This document shows, in pieces, positions 1-10,915 of a DNA stretch of 64,000 nt (position 1 is the stretch's first letter; the number at the start of each line of letters is the position of its first letter). This DNA is from Thelonectria olida. Taxonomy: Eukaryota; Ascomycota; Sordariomycetes; Hypocreales; Nectriaceae. The notes beneath the pieces are model-generated. The model searched no databases. It worked only from the letters and a program-made list of their open reading frames with translations, and had not been told where the DNA came from. The stretch lies in assembly GCA_020736575.1 (NCBI GenBank), contig JAGPYM010000001.1:2418001-2482000 (forward strand), given 5' to 3'. A program made the translations under genes and the position numbers.

Positions 1-607
1 TGATGTGCGTGGCCGAGCCGAGCTGTTAATATACACGGACACACATGTAATGGCTACTTTGTATACTACCCCGAGAGAGAAGGCTCACCAATGAAATGCC
101 CACGTTCCCTTATCTTGACGGCCGTCATGAGAGCAGCCCAAACACGGGAGACGGTCACCTGCAGCTGCTTGGGCCTGTCAGTTCACGCACCTCACCCCCG
201 GGCAGTGTCCCACACCCACTCAGCTGCACTACGTAACCGGTTAGTGGAGATGGAAGTGCCCCTGGCCCCCTGTCGCTCTGCCTTCAGGGTCCCAGCCGCT
301 CATGTCATCGCTGCGTCCCTTAGATTGACGGGCCGGCACTATCAATCATCAAAGCCCAACCTCTCCATCCCGCGATAATAAACAAAGGCGCACCCTCGAG
401 AGCACAACCCAATCGGCGATTTGGTACTTTGATGCGGTCTGGCCTGCCTCTACGAATTCCTCGACCGAATTGACCAACGAACAACGCCTACCACGACCGT
501 TTCCCATCTCCCAACCGATGTAGCACCCGCGCCGGCTTGCATCGTTCCACCCACCGCCTCTCTCCCTCTTCGATCCCGCTCCCCGCGTCTTACCTTGACG
601 CCTTCAC
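1..607. other. Intergenic, upstream of the first gene
   Basis: No credible gene seen. Short open frames here have no recognisable protein character and no splice partners. The last 200 bases before position 608 are C-rich and ATG-poor, as expected for a fungal 5' leader or promoter of the membrane-protein gene that follows. Confidence 0.5.
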
Positions 608-2546
608 ATGCCGACCTTCTTCCAGTTCACACAGGGCACCGAGTCGCACCTCCGCCCCAATGACACGACGCCGTTGCTCGGCCGCTTCCGAGCCGTGCCC
701 CCGCGCCCCGACGCCGGCCTCCGCCGCCCCAACCAGACCGTCCCCGGGCTCGCTTTGTTTTCCGGGTCGTTAGGCGACGGCCGCGGCAGCGTGCACGTTG
801 GCTACGGCGGCGCGGCGCTCGCTGCTTCGCTCGTACACCACGCGCCTAGCACGACGAGCAGCGATGAGCTGGAGGATGAGCTGACGAGGTGGGAGCGTTT
901 GTGGCAGCGTTGGGTGTTAGATATCTGGGTCGAGCCACGGCAATCCGCCGTCAAGAGAGTCGTTGATAAGTGGTGGAGTCGCTATGGTTTCTTGGTGCTG
1001 ATGCCAGCCTTGTTGGTGAGTTGATGATGATGAACCTCACGCAGTCAGATTCGCGGATGAAAGACTTACCGATCCATCTCAGGCGGTCGCTTGGTGTTCC
1101 GTACCATTCCCTCAATATCAGTTCCCAGCTGATGACGATGACGACGACTCTCAATCGCCCGGACGCAAGGCTCCTGGCCACGGTGCCGCTCGTGTGCAAG
1201 TCAACTTCTGGTTCTTCCTCTTCGTCTACTACGGATTTTACAACCTGACGGCTCTCATTTGGATCACCAAAGTTTTCAACCTCTACAGCCTCAACTGGTG
1301 GCCTCAATCGCTTGGCTTCCCGCTCACCGTTTCCATCATTGCCATCATGTCCCTGGCCATCCCAGTCCCCATCTACTTCTCGCCCACTACCCATTTTCTA
1401 ACCACCCACAACACGGCGTGGATCTCATGGACCTTCATCATCATGGCCATGCCTGTCGCCATTGCCTTCATCATTCTCACGATCAACGAGCGTCATGTCG
1501 GTTTGCGCCACTCACTTTCTGAAACACAGCGCATCTTTACCACCTCGTGGTGGACCGGCGAACCTGATACGCTGTCTGGTCGAGATCGTCGCCGGCGTAA
1601 TGTGTCGGCCGACATGTTTGATCCGGACATGCTCCAGGTTGCTCCCAACCCGCGACCGGAAGGTGTTGCGATGCGTCGAAACTGGCTCCCAGCGAGCTTC
1701 GTGCGGTTCTTATGGTTCTGCGTGGCTCTTTTCGTAGGCTTGATGGCGTATGTGATTGGAGAGGCGTATGCCGAAATCTACCTCCGTACGCTACCACATG
1801 ACAATTTCGAGACAGTTGTCTATGTCTACGGATGGGTCGCAACGGTCCATCTCCTGGATGCCCTGACGGGCTGGGTGCTGGGCATCCGAGAGGGCGAGCG
1901 CGTGGGAAGCTACCCCCTAAGCTGGGTGTTCAAACTGTGAGTTCAGACCAACATGGTTTGAGACGATATGCTAATCGAGATACGCAGATACTTCATGTTG
2001 ACATACCAGACCTACGTTCGCTCTCTTTACGCCCGTTTGCGTTCGCCGGAGCAGTTCATCATCCTTCAGGTCCTCTCGTCAACAGGACTAGTAGTTATCA
2101 CCCCCATCATGATGACGCCTCTTGTGCATAAGATCCTCACTGTCCTGGGCCTTAACAACCAGACGTATGGGTCCTACCAGAAGCTCCAGTCCCGCAATGT
2201 CTTCATCCGCTTCCTGGCCGAAAATGTTTCCATGGTCACCTTCTTGGGCAGCATTCTGGTCTTGCACTTTGGCGCTAACAAAGACGTGTACCCATACTTT
2301 GCGTTCGAAGACAAGCCTTACGACTTCAACCTCACCTTCTATGCTTCCATGGTGACGTGGGCATGCGAGCTAGTTGCTAGCGTTGCCGTCCGAGGTCTGA
2401 TTCACCTCTTCTATGGTGTTGATGTTGGGCTGGAGGGGAAGCTCGACCTAGCAGTCTGGCCCGAGTTGATGCCTACGTGTGCTGCCGTGATGCTGCATGT
2501 CTTGCAAAACATGCTATTTTCCATCATCCGATTACAGTTTCGCTGA
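608..2546 (+). CDS. Uncharacterised polytopic membrane protein (606 aa)
   Basis: Three exons, 608-1015, 1083-1936 and 1988-2546, joined by GT-AG introns of 67 and 51 nt with matching phase. The protein starts with a soluble N-terminus of about 130 residues that is rich in Pro, Arg and acidic residues. About ten hydrophobic segments follow: one spans the first splice junction, then NFWFFLFVYYGFYNLTALIW, several in the middle, and a last one near the C-terminus ending IIRLQFR. A short run of aspartates lies between the first two segments. Aromatic residues are frequent in the membrane segments. I recognise no transporter, channel or enzyme signature, so no function is given. The start is the first ATG of the frame. 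Coding potential is strong because the frame stays open across three exons with clean junctions. It is probably a fungal conserved membrane protein of unknown role. Confidence 0.82.
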
Positions 2547-5500
2547 TTGGAGCTCCGCAGCCCGAGGACAGCAACAAGTGAATCACGGCGCTCAGCATGG
2601 CCGGGACGGGCTGTATGAAGCTGCCGGTGGAAGGGGGCGTTGTAGAAAAGAAAGAGTTTTGGTCGGATTGGTTCTTCTTGATTGCGGCTTGATTTTCATA
2701 TAGCGATTCACACGCATGACGATGGATAGACAGTCACTGTCTCCTTTTGAGATACCCCCTTTAGACCATTCTTCGAGAGCCCTTGGTTCGGCTCATTTTG
2801 CGTTCTTTTTTCGCATTTGATACCTAAATAGTTAGCCGTCGTCTGAATAGAGACTTGCCTTGTTTGCTTGGACTTGAAGCCCTAATTCCCACGCTGACAT
2901 GTGTTATTAGATATGCATCATCCCGCGGGAGACTGCAGTTGGGGCCTTGATATAGATAGTACTTTCCTTTCCACTATGGTTATGAGTTTAATGACGGGAC
3001 ACGTCCACCTAAGAGACTCTCCTTGGCCATGCACCCAACAGAGCGGGTGACTGGCTATGAGACGCCGTACTCGAAGCACCTTGCTGGGTCTTGCCAAGGT
3101 GTTACCAATGTGACAGGCCAAAGTGAAACACCGTCATCGTCATGCTGCCTGCGTCTCCTCTTCTGCAAGTCGACAAATGTGATAATGCTGCAGAATAAGA
3201 GACTTCGTCTTATTTGCCAGTGCTACTCAACAAGTGCCTCCTACGTAGATGTTGTGGAACTGGTATCCAGAACAGCGCAGCAATGAATCACTCATCATCA
3301 TCATGAGTGGTTGAAGTCGGCGAATCTACAAAATCTAATCCGGCATGACGGAGCCCGCATAGCCGGGGTCATCCATGGCATCATCGCCATCGGAGACGGT
3401 TCGAGGTGAAGCTCTGGACCGGACGGCCCGGATAGGACGCCACCGGCCAGTCTGGCACAACGCGAGTGAGGCTAATGCAAGCCTCGGCGCTGCACACTTC
3501 TTCGCTGGAGGGACGTCCGACAAACAGCGGTGAAAATCCGGAGACACAGTGGGAAAATTCAATGACATCGAGGGAAAGCGAACACTCGGTCAGAGATTCT
3601 GGTGGGGGAGGGGAAAGAGGAGAGGGATGAGAAGTGATGTTTGGCGCATGTGTGTTTGAGAAGGTGTCAAGGTGCAAGGGAAGAACGGACACATTGACCA
3701 GGGAATGAGTTGCTGAAGAATAAGACGTACCTTTGCAAGGACGGAGCAAAGCCCAGGCCAAGGGCGTGGTGTCTTGGATCGGTACCCTCAATCAGAAAGT
3801 TGCACTATAGTTGTTGTGAGAACCGATAGATGATTCCATGCAAAAGTCGACCTAGTAGTGACTAGAGGAGGATCTAAGTCGAGAAGCCGAGACAAGAAAC
3901 TGGATTAAGGGAGCCACGCCGTCCCTGGCTTTCGTATGTGGATAGGTATGCGGAGGCAAGGGCGAACGATGCGATGCAGCTGCGATGCCATGCGCGTGAA
4001 TGCGAAGGTATCTGGCCTGTACCTCATCGACGGGATCCATAACTATCGGGTCTCAGATATCGAGGACCGGGTGGAGTCGTTAAAGTCTGAGTCAAGCAAC
4101 AACGCCAGCCAGGGTCGAGTCAGACGGATCAAAACGGAGCCAAACGGAGCCAGGCGCGCCTTGAAGTGCTAGTGACTCTTTATCGGAGCGCGACGACTCG
4201 ACAAAAACAGGGAGGACTGCGGGTGAGATGCGCCCCTGAGCGAACGAATGTCTTAGACGGCGGCGGGCACACGGCAGGAAACGGAGCATGTCACGGATCC
4301 GCTGCCTTTCTGCTTCGGTAGATGCAGGGGATCCTCTGGGCCGTGGAGGCTGCGCCGGCACACCAACACACGCGGTGGCGGCCGTGGATCACCATGAATC
4401 TGGCGAGAGCCAGGAACGGGAGGCGAGACGGTTCAGACGGCTCTGACGGCGGAGTCCACAGCGACAGGAAGGAAGTCTGGTTGTGGGTGGCCGAAGGTGA
4501 GAGGTGGCCACCAAGGGACACATGCCAACGGTCTCATACGAAAAAGAGCAATGTATCATCGTACATGAGGGGACCGCGCTGGTAAAGCAACGGAGTCATC
4601 TGCCGGGATCGCCATGATGTGAGCATGGGAGGCTTTCGCTGATGCGAGACAAGCCCCACGTCGGGTACCAGGATGCAATCACGCATAAGAATAGCTTCCT
4701 TAAATAGAGCCTGATATTGGCGATAGGGTCTCGGCAGAAATTAGGATCCAGACTACGAAGTAACGACATGTCAGCTCAAGAGGCAAGAGACGGCCAGAAT
4801 CCACCTTGCTTTGACGAGTTTGATGGCTTGCATGAGACGATGGCCTTGAAGTAACGCAGCGTTTCCATGGCGGTATGGACTGAGCAGAACGAAGGCACAA
4901 ACGGAGCCCCCGGGCGGCGTGTACGGAGGGAGTATGGAGTATGGAGAGAGTGGATGGGGAGTGGGTATTGAATGGAGTGATGAGAACTTTGATTGATTGA
5001 TGAATGAAAGGATAACAACAGAAGGAGGGGGAAGAGTCGGAGAGAGAGCAAGCAACCGAGTGTGGGTGCGCATGCGTTGCAATCGCAACAGATGTTGTTA
5101 CGTGCAGAAAGAAGCCATGAAGCTCTTGTTGGTGGGGGTTCGGCCCAGAGCCTGCTTCGTACGAAGTACAGGCAGAGCCTTGTGGACGGGACCCATCCAA
5201 TGGAGTGGTGTTGGTGTTGGTGGCAAAAGGAAGGAAGTAGGAATCGAACGAACGGGGGCGTTTGCCAAGGAAAGCGTGGAGAGGAAGGAGCAGCCAAGGA
5301 GCAAGGAGCAATGAGAGACCAAGACACTGGAAGGTGCAGTCGGGTCCTCCCAAGCACTCTAGTTCGTCACCACTCACTAATAAATGAGAAAATCGCATAG
5401 ACTGTAGTGTTTCCTTAGTACGAAGTCGCCCGCTCTCATCGTCGACAACTCCTCCGCAGAGGGGTTGCTTACTTCGGCCAAACAACCACATCCTCAATCC

Positions 5501-6920
5501 AGGGACTGAACCTTTTCAAAACGCAGCCATACCCAAACGGGACACCCATCAAGCTCCATGCAGTGGAACAGGTCAAAGACGGCTGGGACTTGCCATTTCT
5601 GGGACCACCACCACGACCGAACGTTCAAAGACGGACGACCTGCTTGAGGGTGCCAACGATTGTCATTCACTGTGTGCTTCATCTTTGCGTTAATCGTCCA
5701 CGTTGTTTCACTCAATGTGTGCCTTGTTTTGCCTTGACTTACACGCCGTACTCATGCACACGGTGGCCAAGCCAATCGTCAGCAAATGTCGTATTTTGTA
5801 TGTGCGACGTCGTCATTTTGACCCAGGAATCGTAATGGGTGATGGAGGCTGTCAACCATCTACCAGTCTCAGCCAGCCTTCTCGGTGGGGAAGCGTCCAG
5901 AGGTAGGTTGGCGTGCGCCCCATGGGCCATCTATCTTGGGCCACGGTCCACGGTCCACGAATGCGCGCTCTCACATGGCACTTTGTACCAAGCAGGTATC
6001 TATCCCACCCCGCCTCTCGAGAGCTTATTAGTACGATATGGAGACATTCACCTCCAGCACCTCATATCATGGCTTGCACGGCTGGTTGCGCGAGCTCTGC
6101 ACATCCTTGTTACCGACTTGCTATTGCTCACTGGCTTTGCTTGGTCGCATTGGCATGCGTCGCTGGTTGCATGATTGCACGATTGCTTGTTCAGCCCACA
6201 AACCGGCGCCGGAAGTCTCCATTCAACCAGCCGCGGTGCGGATACAGATTTTGCTCTGGAATACCCTGTCAGATTTTGAGTAGAAATTGTTTCACAACAT
6301 GTCCCCCAGCTCACGCTATGGAACCTTGGGTGCTGGACGGGCCTTTTCAGCCTAACCAGGAATTATTCCCGAACATGTAGTTATCAGCCAACGCGTGCGA
6401 GTCGGAGTCGGGGGCCCGGGGTACAACTCTGAGCAGGGGGGCTCATGTCTGGCAAAATGGCATGGCATGGCGAGAATTAATTAAAGAGCTTAGCTTGCTA
6501 GGATCCCTTCCTTTATCCTCCCTCCTGGCCATCGGTAAAATGAGACCGCCTCAGATCGGGAGGGCGAAAACCTCACCCTCAGTTCGATGCTCACTCATCC
6601 CAGTCCTTGACTGATTTGCCTGCTTCTCAGCCGGAGGGGTCCACCGATCCTCCAGGGGCACTCCAGGCACGTTTGGGGATTGGGCCTGGATGAGATGCAA
6701 TCTCCATGTAGCCGCAGACCAGCCACCAGGGTAGCTGCAACTAGAAACGTGCGTGCTTGGTGCTGCTGGGCGGAAGTGAAGAGATTTTGACGGGCCCTCA
6801 GTCCAAAAACCCACCGGGGGCGTAAGTTAGGGGTGGCTACAGGATGGGATGAGGGGCTTGCGAGAATGAGCTGAAGGATAAAAATTCTCCTGAAATAATA
6901 ATACGGGCAGAGGAAAAGGG

Positions 6921-6950
<30 letters not shown>
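6921..6950. repeat. Homopolymer run of 30 A
   Basis: An uninterrupted run of 30 adenines in non-coding DNA. No target-site duplication or recognisable retroelement sequence is evident beside it. Confidence 0.9.
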
Positions 6951-6954
<4 letters not shown>

Positions 6955-9134
6955 TGGCGGTTGAGTCGCGGTCCGGCGAAAGGGACCAGGCTTGGAGCTG
7001 GGGTTGGGCTGGCTTTGGAGCTGGCCTTGCTCTCGGCATCATTGATACGAAGGCATGGTGGACTTGATGAGAAATCGAGAATGTCCGTCTGAAGATGCGT
7101 GCGCCATTGATTCATCGTGGTTGAAGATTGTCTGATTTATTATCCCACAAATCTGATAGATAGCAAATCAGGTATTCATACTCACATTGGTCACACAGCA
7201 GTAGTGGGGAATCTTGTTGTTTTCTCTATACCAACACGCACATTGATACGATGATGGCCAGAAGATGATATTCCTGGTGTGACCCTGACCCCGCGGCACC
7301 GCGGGCCTTGAGTCCTCCCAGGAGTCCACAACATCGAATCGACACCACAAATCAGCAGCTCTTTGAGCCCGTGGTGGTCGCAACACGTAACAAATACCCA
7401 CGGCCAACCCAGCGCTGTTGCATCGAGCTTTGAAACCTTGATGCTCCCGTGGGTCGATCGCTCTTCGGTGCCTGGAGATGACGAAGCATCATCCAATGGG
7501 AGAATTCCTGTAGTTTCTGAAGGGTTCCAGTCGTGGTATAGCCTTTATGCTATGTGCCTAACCTCCCGCTGATTGTGCGCGACTCTTGGGGACTAGAGTT
7601 ATGATACTTGTAGTTGAGGTGTATCGTATCGGGCAGAACACTAACAAAGGGATGCGCTGTGATGGGCGTCTTGGTTCCAATAATAACAATACGGAATTCA
7701 ACAGAAATGCGTGATAGGAAATCGGCCTGTTTTGTCATCATACGAACAAATAGTAATACTGTGGCAGTCACAACTGAACTATCTCCACTGGAGGAGGGCT
7801 ACATGTAGTTTCTTATCCGTTTTGAACGGAGCACAGCATGCCGTTACATTCACAACCACCACCACCACCATCACCGCATTCAGAACCACCCTCAAAGCCG
7901 CCCTCGCCGCCGACAAGGTTGGACTTTTCTCTTGCCGCTTGCCATCGGATGCCTATCTCAGCTCATCTTCTCTGACCGACCTACCATCTTTGTCAGAGGA
8001 CGTGCGTTTTTAGAAACCCACCGATCCATCTCTTATCTCCTGGGTTTGAAGTCAGAACCGGTCAATGCAAGAGTCGTTTCGTTTGCTCGGGAAACTTGCT
8101 CTTTGCTTCAGAGCCTTTCCACCAACAGACATATTCCCCCAACCCCATGGAGAATATTTTACGTATCGCATCAAACTCCCGTCTTCACCTTCCGGTAACC
8201 ACTACGCTCACCCCATCCAATGCCAGCCAGGGGTGTTCCGCAGGTCGACAGTTCTGTCTCTCCCGTCGTCTTGGCCTTCAGTAACTAGTCGTTCCAGTGC
8301 TTATCCTCGCCGAAAGCTGGCGCTCACGCTGATGAAGAGCTCCGGCACGGTCCAGTTCACACACCACCTTGTAATATCATATCGCCATACCAGTCCAGTC
8401 GAGGGTGAGGACCTGGCCCTGCTACTCCTTGACTCCCTGACTCCCCAGTATTTCTCATCAATTGCAAAGCTCCTCCGTTTTTAGGCACAGTTTAAGGCCT
8501 TGCTTTGCTGGCCCTGGCTGGTGCGTGCTGGCATTGACCACCCATTGCCCACTGCACTGTACAAGTTCCACCGCGCCCCGACCAGCCGCCGCCCAGTGTG
8601 TCCAATCCGTCCCGATCTTTCATTGCTGCCGAGAGTCCCCAACACAGTCCAGCCCAGCAAAAATCGGCGAGAGGCCAGGTAGAGTGGAATTATACTAGGC
8701 AGGGAAAAAGAAAACGGCCGAAAAAGAAAAAGAAAACATCGACCAAAAATTTTCCCCCTCCCCCCCTCCACCCCCTCCTCTCCCCTCCCCCTCGCAATCG
8801 CACCTTCCGTCCCTCACCCCACACACCCAAGCACCGCGCTCACTTCTTGTGCACCCCCTCCACCACTCCTGCCTCTGGCCAATTCCCTCGTCTGCCTGGC
8901 TCAACCTGCGTGCCTCGCCTGGCGTAACTAAGGCCGCCGTCCATCGTACATTCCCTGCCCTGGCCTTCCCTGCTGGTTCCTCGCTCCCGCCTTGTCAGAG
9001 ATTTTGTTGCGTCGTTGTGTGCTGCTGTGCTTCGTGCGGATAGGTACTTGCCTGCTACTTCGCGTGTGTTTTGCTCCCGCCGTCCAGGTCAGTACAGACC
9101 CTGTACGTATCTTCCTGCTGTGAGGTATTCTTCC

Positions 9135-9155
9135 CGTCTCGTCTCGTCTCGTCTC
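9135..9155. repeat. CGTCT pentanucleotide microsatellite
   Basis: Four tandem copies of CGTCT in the leader or promoter region of the APRT gene, followed by a CT run. Confidence 0.85.
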
Positions 9156-9390
9156 TCTCGTACTCGCAGTTGCGTGCTGCTACCCGCTTGTCTTTGCGAC
9201 GACGTACGGCAACAGCTACAGCCACGGCCCTCTCCATCCGCTTGACGATACCTGTAGTGCCGCTGTGCTGCGTCCACATTGGACGGTCACCGTGAAAAGA
9301 CTAAATCGCACTCCCTCCTCTTTGTACTGCGTAGTATGTAAGGTAGGTAGGTACTTGGTACTGTACTTCGTACCTGGCCTCCAGCTGGCC

Positions 9391-9524
9391 TCCGCTGGCC
9401 CTTACCCTTCCCTGAGGTCTCTTCTCTCACACCTTCCTTCCTTTTTCCTTCCTGCCCCCTTCTTCCCTCCTTCCCTTTTCTTCCGACCCTTCCTCTTCTC
9501 TTTCTTCTCTTTTCCTCTCCTCCA
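9391..9524 (+). promoter_or_regulatory. Pyrimidine-rich leader of the APRT gene
   Basis: Nearly all C and T over more than 100 bases immediately upstream of the APRT ATG. CT-rich tracts are typical near transcription starts of well-expressed housekeeping genes in filamentous fungi. The assignment as core promoter or 5' leader is inferred from position and composition. Confidence 0.55.
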
Positions 9525-9526
9525 TA

Positions 9527-10244
9527 ATGTCCGCTCCAGACTCATCCTCTCCCACCTCTCACAACGCTCCCAGTCAAGATGCCTCGGGACGACAGCCCTC
9601 CACCATGTCCTCCTCCGCCGCCCAACTCGCCAGTGCAAAGATAAGCCTGCGCAAGTCGCTGCGCAGCTTCCCCGATTTCCCAATTCCGGGCATCAACTTT
9701 GTCGATATTATGCCCCTCTTTGCCGACCCGGTCGCCCACGCTACTCTCGTCGACGCCCTCGAGTTGCAGATCACCGAGGCCTTTCCGGTCAAGCCCGATG
9801 TCATCGTCGGCCTTGACGCCCGTGGTTTCCTGTTCGGCCCCGGCCTCGCTCTCCGCCTGGGCGTTCCCTTTGCGGCCGTTCGGAAGCAGGGCAAGCTCCC
9901 TGGCCCTTGCGCTACGGCCGAGTACGTCAAGGAGTATGGCAAGGACTTTTTCCAGATGCAAGTGGATGCCGTCCGTGAAGGCCAAAAGGTCCTGATTGTC
10001 GACGACATCATTGCTACCGGTGAGTCAGAGCACCATTTCCACAATTGCACCATATATAGCGCTTTCTGGACCTATACTGACGTGCTTTTCTCTTGTAGGT
10101 GGTTCTGCCAAGGCTGCTGCCGACCTCGTCCACCAACTCAAGGGCGAGGTTACTGGCTACATCTTCATTCTCGAGATTCCCGGTCTCAACGGACGCGAGA
10201 AGCTCGGCGCCGCCCCTACGACTATTCTCCTTGAAGACGCCTAG
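9527..10244 (+). CDS. apt1: Adenine phosphoribosyltransferase
   Basis: Purine salvage enzyme that converts adenine and PRPP to AMP and pyrophosphate in the cytosol. Exons are 9527-10019 and 10099-10244, with a 79-nt intron that falls inside the PRPP-binding loop codons. The product is 212 aa. Residues 155-166 read VLIVDDIIATGG, the type I phosphoribosyltransferase PRPP motif, and upstream stand the APRT-typical FPDFPIPGI and GLDARGFLFGP segments. The family is usually about 180-190 aa. Starting at the in-frame Met27 (9605) would give 186 aa, while the first ATG adds a Ser/Pro-rich leader, so the functional start is uncertain. The C-terminus ends ILLEDA. The gene is convergent with the EDEM-like gene 672 bp away. 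Confidence 0.95.
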
Positions 10245-10915
10245 TCGGCTAATCAATGCACCTCCCCAACACTTTCGCCCATTACCATTAAATTTCCGAC
10301 CGACCTCGGGCTCGAGAGTAACCTCGACGACTATGACCGTTTTGAAAGCAGTAACAGGCATAAGGGATTTGTTAGACTTTCCAGATTGTTGCAATCTGTT
10401 TCCAATTTTTCCTTCAATTGCACGTCGAGGGCCCTACGAGTTTTGTTTCTCGCGTATCTTCTTTCCTATTCCTCGATATTTGCACTGGTTGGCGTTTCAC
10501 GTGGATGGTCCCTTATTACTAAACAACAAAAGTCTTTTCGGTTTGCGCAAGCTATAGAAGGAGGGTTCGGAGGGTTCGTTGCTACAGCCATAAAGATTCT
10601 ACACTTAATGATTTTAAACTTGTTCCTTGTTTGCCTCGCCTTGTTTAGCTGGGAGGTTATGGGTTCCAGTAAACCCATCCACCAAAGTTTTAAAAACTCA
10701 GAGAGTGTGACATGAAGTTGATTGCGGAATATGCAACTGGAACTGGGATTTTCATCACTCGGCTTGGGTATTACGACCCCTAATACTATTCATTCATCTC
10801 CCACCGAGGACAAGACTCAGTGGCGATATACAAAACGTTGCTCTTACGACATGCAAGACATTAGATTCCCGAGACATGCATGGCGTTTCCAATTGCACAA
10901 CCTTGGCCGTCCCTG
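10245..10915. other. Convergent 3' intergenic region
   Basis: Lies between the 3' ends of the APRT and EDEM-like genes and should hold both 3' UTRs and polyadenylation signals. It is more AT-rich than the flanking coding DNA. No coding sequence recognised. Confidence 0.5.

Larger units (their letters stand above)
2547..9526. other. Long gene-poor interval (about 7 kb)
   Basis: No gene that I can support. Many overlapping short open frames on both strands have low-complexity translations and no family resemblance. Visible contents are a run of 30 A at 6921-6950, an ACC repeat near 7855-7870, a CGTCT repeat at 9135-9155 and a strongly pyrimidine-rich stretch from about 9390 to the APRT start. 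One minus-strand segment (about 3335-4360) has a plausible donor and an acidic C-terminus-like frame, but I could not assemble a gene from it. Confidence 0.45.

Noticed and set aside
4700..5497. 265-codon minus-strand frame
   Set aside because: Three overlapping frames of similar length exist here, and the translation shows no conserved motif or plausible composition.
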